From: an uncultured Bacteroidota bacterium
Lineage (GTDB): Bacteria; Bacteroidota; Bacteroidia; Chitinophagales; Chitinophagaceae
Direction of reading: 5' to 3'
Assembly (NCBI GenBank): GCA_903905685.1
Contig: CAIVHI010000398.1
Location: forward strand, 1 to 9,354
DNA: 9,354 bases
Shown here: one piece after another, positions 5,455-9,354 of the stretch
How positions within the stretch are numbered: the stretch's first letter is position 1
Layout: each line of letters opens with the position of its first letter
Notes under the pieces: model-generated
Seen by the model: only the letters and a program-made list of their open reading frames with translations
The model's database searches: none
What the model was told of the DNA's origin: nothing
Program-made: the position numbers and the translations under genes

Positions 5455-6506
5455 TTGGTGACGGTGGCCGTCACCGTCACCCGAAGATTGACACCGAAAT
5501 GCTCTGCGGTGGAGGTCACGAACACCGACAGATAACCACAACCCAACCCCATGGCCAACGAAGTGATGTTGAGTTGCAGTCCATGGTCGATTCTGATGAA
5601 GTGGTAAGCCGTGGCGATGATGCCGAAGGTCATAAACGCCACCAAAACCTTCTTGCGGCTACGGACCAACTGACTTAGAATGCCGCTCAGCAGGTCGCCG
5701 CAGGTAATGCCTATTTGGAACAGGATGAAGCAGGTAGACAACTTCAACCCGTCTATAGCGTGCTCCTTGGCAATCTCGGGCGACAAGGTGATGAGCAGCC
5801 CCACGCTATACCAGATAGGGATACCCATCAGGATGCAGGCCAAGTATTTCAATGCCCGCCTTGGCGAAGAAAACAACAGCACCAGCGAACCCCGCTTGCC
5901 ACCTGCCGACCTGCTTTCTTTAAACATGGTGGGCTCGAACGAATTGAGCCTTAGGATGAGCAAAACGCCGCCCGCAACACCTGCCGCGAGGAATGCCTGC
6001 CGCCAAGGCAGGAAGTCGCCAATGAGCCCGGCCGCCACCGCACCCGATGCCCCGAGGGTGGCCACGAGGATGGTGCCATAACCCCGTTTTTCCACCGTCA
6101 TGCTTTCCGACACCAGCGTTATGCCGGCACCTAATTCGCCCGCCAAGCCCACACCCGCCAGAAACCGGATCACGGCATAGGTGTTCACGTCGTGTACCAT
6201 AGAATTGGCGAAATTGGCCAAGGAGTAAAGTAGGATGGAGCCATAAAGCACCGTAACCCGCCCCTTTTTATCGGCATAAACGCCTGTAATGATACCCCCC
6301 AACATCATGCCCGCCATCTGTATGGATAGCAGTCGCTCGCCCGTAGTGGTCAGATCGGTGCCTGAGAGCCCGAGGTCTTTTAACGACGGGATGCGGTAGA
6401 CATTGAACAGGAAAAGGTCGAACGCATCGATAAAGAAGCCGATGCCCGCCACCAAAACTGCCATGTTGAAGGGAGATTGGTAAACCTTGGGCGTTGGAGA
6501 AGTCAT
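5274..6506 (-). CDS. MFS transporter, substrate unknown
   Basis: A complete 410-aa major facilitator with about 12 predicted membrane helices. A membrane-embedded FFIDAFDLFLFNV lies in helix 1 (24-36), like the acidic motif of aromatic-acid and metabolite:H+ symporters. The loop 2-3 signature GVYADKKGR is at 75-83, and RFLAGVGLAGE at 114-124 is the helix-4 motif. The central loop (about 191-208) is short and basic, and the second half starts near PRRALKYLACIL. The family uses the proton gradient to move small solutes across the inner membrane; the sequence does not reveal the substrate. The start at 6506 gives MTSPTPKVYQ before helix 1. It follows the SbtA-type gene by 54 bases on the same strand with no strong promoter between, so one transcript is likely. 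Its 3' end is duplicated at 4249-4430. Confidence 0.92.
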   Translation of the reverse strand: MTSPTPKVYQSPFNMAVLVAGIGFFIDAFDLFLFNVYRIPSLKDLGLSGTDLTTTGERLLSIQMAGMMLGGIITGVYADKKGRVTVLYGSILLYSLANFANSMVHDVNTYAVIRFLAGVGLAGELGAGITLVSESMTVEKRGYGTILVATLGASGAVAAGLIGDFLPWRQAFLAAGVAGGVLLILRLNSFEPTMFKESRSAGGKRGSLVLLFSSPRRALKYLACILMGIPIWYSVGLLITLSPEIAKEHAIDGLKLSTCFILFQIGITCGDLLSGILSQLVRSRKKVLVAFMTFGIIATAYHFIRIDHGLQLNITSLAMGLGCGYLSVFVTSTAEHFGVNLRVTVTATVTNFMRGALVLLIPLHQFLERMLGCSLTGGLLITGCLVWGLAITAALALPDTFGKSLAFDEA

Positions 6507-6560
6507 GGTAAGCAGCTTTCGGAACGCTAAAGTAGGGAATAGGCCCCGAAAAAATGCGCT

Positions 6561-7520
6561 TTACATGTAATGTATCAGCATCCAATAGAGCGGCATGCCG
6601 AAGGTGATGTTGAAGGGGAAGGTGAGGCCGAGCGCCATGGGTATATACAAGCCGGGGTCGGCCTCCGGCGCTGCCTGCTTCATGGCTGCGGGTACGGCGA
6701 TGTAGGACGCGCTGGAGGCCAAAATGGCAATCAGCAGGCGGTTGCCGGGTGCGATGGCGAAAAAATGGGTTGCCGCGATAGAGAGGACTCCGTTCAAGAC
6801 GGGGACTGCAATGGCAAACACCGTGACGAATATGCCGTAATTCTTGAATGCCTTAAACCGCCGCGCCGCCACCATGCCCATTTCGAGCAGGAAGATGGCC
6901 AAGAAGCCTTTGAAGATGTCGGTGGTGAACGGCTTGATGCCCTCAGCCCCTTTTACATCGGAGATGATACCGATTATCAGGCTGCCGGTTATCATGATGA
7001 CCGAGCCATTGGTGAGCGACTCGCGCAAGATTTCTTTGAAGCCCTCCTTGGAGTTGCCGCCACTGTAGCTACGCATCAACATCACCCCAATGATGATGGC
7101 CGGAGCCTCCATGAGGGCCATGGCCGCCACCATATGGCCGCCATAGGGCACCTTCAAGTTTTCGAGAAACAACGTGGCCGTGACAAACGTGACCGCACTT
7201 ACAGAACCATAAGTAGCCGCTATGGCCCCAGAGTTCTGGATAGACAACCTGCGTTTAAGGATAAAGAACGTATATAGTGGCACCAGCACTGCCATGGCGA
7301 TGCACAAACCCAACGTAATGAGGATTTCCATGTTTAAGCCGCTATGGGCCAGCTCCTGCCCACCCTTGAAGCCGATGGAAAACAGCAGGTAGAGCGAAAT
7401 GAACTTGGACGTGGAAGCCGGAATTTCCAAGTCGCTTTTCAGCAGCGTGGCCACAATGCCCAGCACAAAAAACAGGAGCGTGGGGTTGGTAAGGTTGTTG
7501 ATGAGTAAACTGTAATTCAT
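6561..7520 (-). CDS. sbtA: SbtA-family permease (Na+/bicarbonate type)
   Basis: A 319-aa member of the sodium-dependent bicarbonate transporter superfamily (Sbt_1, formerly DUF897). I start at ATG 7520, which gives MNYSLLINNLTNPTLLFFVL; the frame extends to a TTG at 7532, but the four extra residues are not family-like. Signature stretches are LFSIGFKGGQEL in the first half, NSGAIAATYGSVSAVTFVTA, and near the C-terminus SYIAVPAAMKQAAPEADPG followed by LGLTFPFNITFGMPLYW. About ten helices arranged as two inverted repeats of five are expected, in the inner membrane. In cyanobacteria SbtA imports bicarbonate with Na+ and is controlled by the PII-like SbtB. No SbtB gene lies beside it here, so substrate and control are uncertain in this organism. 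A weak -7 box TATTATTG (7551-7544) without a clear -33 box lies upstream. Confidence 0.9.
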   Translation of the reverse strand: MNYSLLINNLTNPTLLFFVLGIVATLLKSDLEIPASTSKFISLYLLFSIGFKGGQELAHSGLNMEILITLGLCIAMAVLVPLYTFFILKRRLSIQNSGAIAATYGSVSAVTFVTATLFLENLKVPYGGHMVAAMALMEAPAIIIGVMLMRSYSGGNSKEGFKEILRESLTNGSVIMITGSLIIGIISDVKGAEGIKPFTTDIFKGFLAIFLLEMGMVAARRFKAFKNYGIFVTVFAIAVPVLNGVLSIAATHFFAIAPGNRLLIAILASSASYIAVPAAMKQAAPEADPGLYIPMALGLTFPFNITFGMPLYWMLIHYM

Positions 7521-7532
7521 AGCCGCCGCCAA

Positions 7533-7943
7533 TTAGAGATGTACAATAATAGGGGATTTTTGGAGAAAATGCCGTTTAGGATGCGTTGATTTTGACAGTA
7601 CGGTGAGGTTTGGCAATGGGGCCGGATGTTTTCTTGCTGCATTTAGCCATTGGCTTCACCCAGCCCCGCAGCGTACATCCAGCACCCGAAACCAATAAAA
7701 CAGGGCTTCTCCTTGGGCCACATGTTTCAGCCGACTGTTCAGGAAATTGTATTCCGGATGCACTATCAGGTATGCCGACAGCGGGATTTAGTAACGGAAT
7801 CGCTTCAGGTTGCGGTCGTAGCGGGAAAGGGGGGGGCTCCGTAAATGCCGACATTTTCATGCGCTCGGGTTATTTTTTTTTGGCCTTACCATCGCGATAC
7901 TGGTTTTTCGGGGAATGCGTCGACGGCGATAGTGGATAAGGTA
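7533..7943. other. Spacer with homopolymer runs, no clear gene
   Basis: Several open frames overlap on both strands (for example minus 7860-7576, plus 7610-7939), mostly with TTG or CTG starts, and none shows a recognisable domain. Two long homopolymers stand out: eight G at 7829-7836 and nine T at 7873-7881. A 24-codon minus frame from ATG at about 7650 (MAKCSKKTSGPIAKPHR) is basic and could be a small peptide or a remnant. The stretch marks the change from GC-rich backbone to the AT-rich right end. Confidence 0.35.
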
Positions 7944-7975
7944 TTTGGAAACACAATTATGAGACTATACTTTTG
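7944..7975 (+). promoter_or_regulatory. Consensus promoter of the RecQ-like gene
   Basis: TTTG at 7944-7947, a 20-base spacer and TACTTTTG at 7968-7975 fully match the Bacteroidota consensus. Transcription would begin near 7981, about 22-24 bases before ATG 8005. The promoter has survived although its gene is truncated. Confidence 0.65.
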
Positions 7976-8004
7976 GTTGGAAAAACTTTGGGGAAGCCTG
8001 CACA

Positions 8005-8610
8005 ATGACACCCAAAGAAGCAGAAATACTTTTACAAGAAACTTTCGGAAGTCCGCAGTTTTATGACAAACAGTGGGTGGCTATTGAAAGAATTTTAAAG
8101 GGAGAAAGAGTATTGTTAATTGAAAAGACAGGTTTTGGCAAATCTCTTTGTTTTCAATTTCCTGCCACTGTCCTTTCAGGAACTACAGTAATATTCTCTC
8201 CTTTAATTGCATTAATGAGAGATCAGGTGAAAAAACTAAATGCGCTGGGCATACATGCAAAATGCATCAATAGTGAGCAAACACCAGCCGAAAACTCGGA
8301 AATAATCAATAATGCAAAAAAGGGGAAAATAAAGATATTGTACATTGCTCCAGAACGACAAGAAAACAACGAATGGATTGAGGCAACAAGAGAAATGAAC
8401 TTATCAATGGTCGTTGTTGATGAGGCTCATTGTATTTCTGTTTGGGGTCATGATTTTCGACCTGCTTTTAGAAGAATAATTAATCTGGTTAAACTCCTTC
8501 CTAAGGGGCTTCCTGTGCTTGCAACAACAGCAACAGCAACTAAATTGGTTGAAAAAGATATTGCCGAACATGAATCAAGATTAGAAATGTCAATTAATCG
8601 GTTCGTCTGA
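8005..8610 (+). pseudogene. Truncated RecQ-like DNA helicase, first lobe only
   Basis: The 201-codon frame encodes only the first RecA-like lobe of a RecQ superfamily-2 helicase. Motif 0 Gln is in YDKQW (20-24), Walker A is KTGFGKS (41-47), motif Ia is VIFSPLIALMRDQV (62-75), the Walker B DEAH box is DEAHCISVWGHDFRP (139-153) and motif III is TTATATK (174-180). RecQ-like helicases run to roughly 600 residues or more and need a second lobe (motifs IV-VI) to move on DNA. Here homology stops at about residue 188 (near 8566) and a 12-residue unrelated tail ends at TGA 8608. All first-lobe motifs are intact, so nucleotide may still bind, but unwinding is not expected. The start at 8005 agrees with the family N-terminus. 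The gene is AT-rich and sits in a presumed defence region against hsdM. Truncation by deletion is the likeliest reading. Confidence 0.85.
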
Positions 8611-8738
8611 CATTTTAAATAACATAGTATGCATTTCATAATCCTCCTGCTTTTTTCAACGTCTAACCTTTTATATGCTTTGAAAACATCACCCTATTTT
8701 GGAAGTAATATCGGTTTAAGCATTGTTGCATATCGATA

Positions 8739-8783
8739 CCGCATATGTTCCGAGCTCTATCTATGTATGCGGACCATTTTTTT
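8739..8783 (+). terminator. Possible terminator between recQ-like and hsdM
   Basis: CCGCATA (8739-8745) and TATGCGG (8766-8772) can pair around a 20-base loop that contains GAGCTC, and seven T (8777-8783) follow four bases later. The stem is short for so long a loop, so confidence is low. It would serve the plus-strand transcript from the truncated helicase gene. Confidence 0.3.
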
Positions 8784-8801
8784 AGCACCAATCAATCACA
8801 A

Positions 8802-9354
8802 TTAAATTGTGTCTAGTCCCAACTCTTTCAGAAATTTATTGTGGTTGTTCGTATTTACCTTTATGCTCTCATTTATTAAAGCCATCTTTTTGTTTACCTC
8901 CTTCAAATCTATTTGTATATCCTCTTCCGACGTGCTTACATACCGTGAAATATTTAGGTTGTATCCATTTTGTTCTATTTCCGCCATTGAAACCCGGCGT
9001 GCATATCTTTCAATATGTTCGGGTCTGAACTGATACGTTTCTACAATTCTATTGATATGAGCTTCGTCTAAGGAATTTTGTCTTTTACCTGGTTTGTATT
9101 GTTCTACTGCGTTGATAAACAAAATATCATCTTGCTTTTTACATTTCTTCAAGACCAAAATACAAACTGGAATACCTGTTGAATAGAATAAGTTAGAAGG
9201 CAAACCGATAACCGTATCAATATGGTTGTCCTTTAACAATTTGGTGCGAATTCTTTCCTCTGCACCACCACGAAATAAAACACCGTGCGGTAAGATAATA
9301 GCCATTGTTCCACTATTTTTCAAAAAGTGAAACCCGTGTAATAAAAAAGCAAAG
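8802..9354 (-). CDS. hsdM: Type I restriction-modification methyltransferase subunit, C-terminal part
   Basis: This is the C-terminal 183 residues of an N6-adenine DNA methyltransferase of the HsdM family; the rest, including the catalytic NPPF-type motif and the SAM site, lies beyond the window edge. The frame is open to 9354, reading FAFLLHGFHF before KNSGTMAIILPHGVLFRGG. Further HsdM hallmarks are RTKLLKDNHIDTVIGLPSNLF, STGIPVCILVLKK, DILFINAV and GYNLNISRYV near the C-terminus. The end is a polar helical stretch (EEDIQIDLKEVNKKM) finishing FLKELGLDTI, a normal HsdM terminus. HsdM works with HsdS for target recognition and with HsdR for cleavage. An hsdS gene commonly follows hsdM, but downstream on this strand there is only spacer and the opposing helicase fragment. 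HsdS must be elsewhere or lost. The gene is AT-rich. Confidence 0.93.
   Translation of the reverse strand, partial: FAFLLHGFHFLKNSGTMAIILPHGVLFRGGAEERIRTKLLKDNHIDTVIGLPSNLFYSTGIPVCILVLKKCKKQDDILFINAVEQYKPGKRQNSLDEAHINRIVETYQFRPEHIERYARRVSMAEIEQNGYNLNISRYVSTSEEDIQIDLKEVNKKMALINESIKVNTNNHNKFLKELGLDTI

Noticed and set aside
6570..7277. 235-codon plus frame opposite the sbtA gene
   Set aside because: The minus strand encodes a clear SbtA-family protein; the plus product is Gly/His/Arg-rich and has no motif.
7610..8066. Several small plus frames before the RecQ-like gene
   Set aside because: They overlap each other, mostly lack ATG starts and show no family resemblance; the consensus promoter at 7944-7975 points to the gene at 8005.
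1..9354. CRISPR arrays, tRNA or rRNA genes
   Set aside because: No regularly spaced short repeats and no tRNA- or rRNA-like segments were recognised on reading both strands.

Overview
The window looks like a piece of a Bacteroidota chromosome. The protein families fit that phylum, and four promoter candidates match its TTTG / TAnnTTTG consensus (-33 / -7), two of them without mismatch: TTTG-N19-TATTTTTG at 4469-4499 and TTTG-N20-TACTTTTG at 7944-7975. The genus cannot be read from the sequence. Two compositions alternate. A GC-richer backbone (about 549-4430 and 5273-7520) carries ordinary metabolic and transport genes. Two visibly AT-rich blocks (about 4431-5250 and 7940-9354) carry genes typical of acquired or defence-type DNA.

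Layout: 1-548 has no convincing gene but ends in a promoter for yicC (549-1424, endoribonuclease). A family-2 glycosyltransferase (1482-2264) follows on the same strand. A YciI-like gene (2351-2641, minus) converges on it. Divergent from that lies a Crp/Fnr-type regulator (2709-3344) whose single reading frame is interrupted by two in-frame TAG codons. Just after its stop is a perfect 16-bp palindrome, about 41-42 bp upstream of a predicted start site that has a perfect -7 box but no -33 box. This is the geometry of a class II activator site. The gene it would drive is a small four-helix membrane protein (3476-3890), itself broken by a one-base frameshift. Regulator and presumed target therefore both look decayed.

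After a gene-poor stretch (3891-4248) come 182 bp that duplicate the 3' end of an MFS transporter gene, then an 842-bp AT-rich insert, then the intact transporter gene (5274-6506, minus). The insert is a compact two-gene cassette: a 57-aa basic protein and a 184-aa protein of unknown function. Their ends overlap in TTGA, and a consensus promoter lies so close to the first ATG that the mRNA may be leaderless. The layout resembles a toxin-antitoxin or other two-component accessory module and is the best candidate here for something undescribed. The MFS gene is probably cotranscribed with an upstream SbtA-type permease gene (6561-7520, minus).

The right end is a second AT-rich block. A RecQ-like helicase gene with its own strong promoter is cut off after the first ATPase lobe (8005-8610). 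The 3' end of a type I restriction-modification methyltransferase gene (hsdM, minus, running off the window) converges on it. No hsdS follows hsdM, so a rearrangement breakpoint probably lies between about 8566 and 8801.
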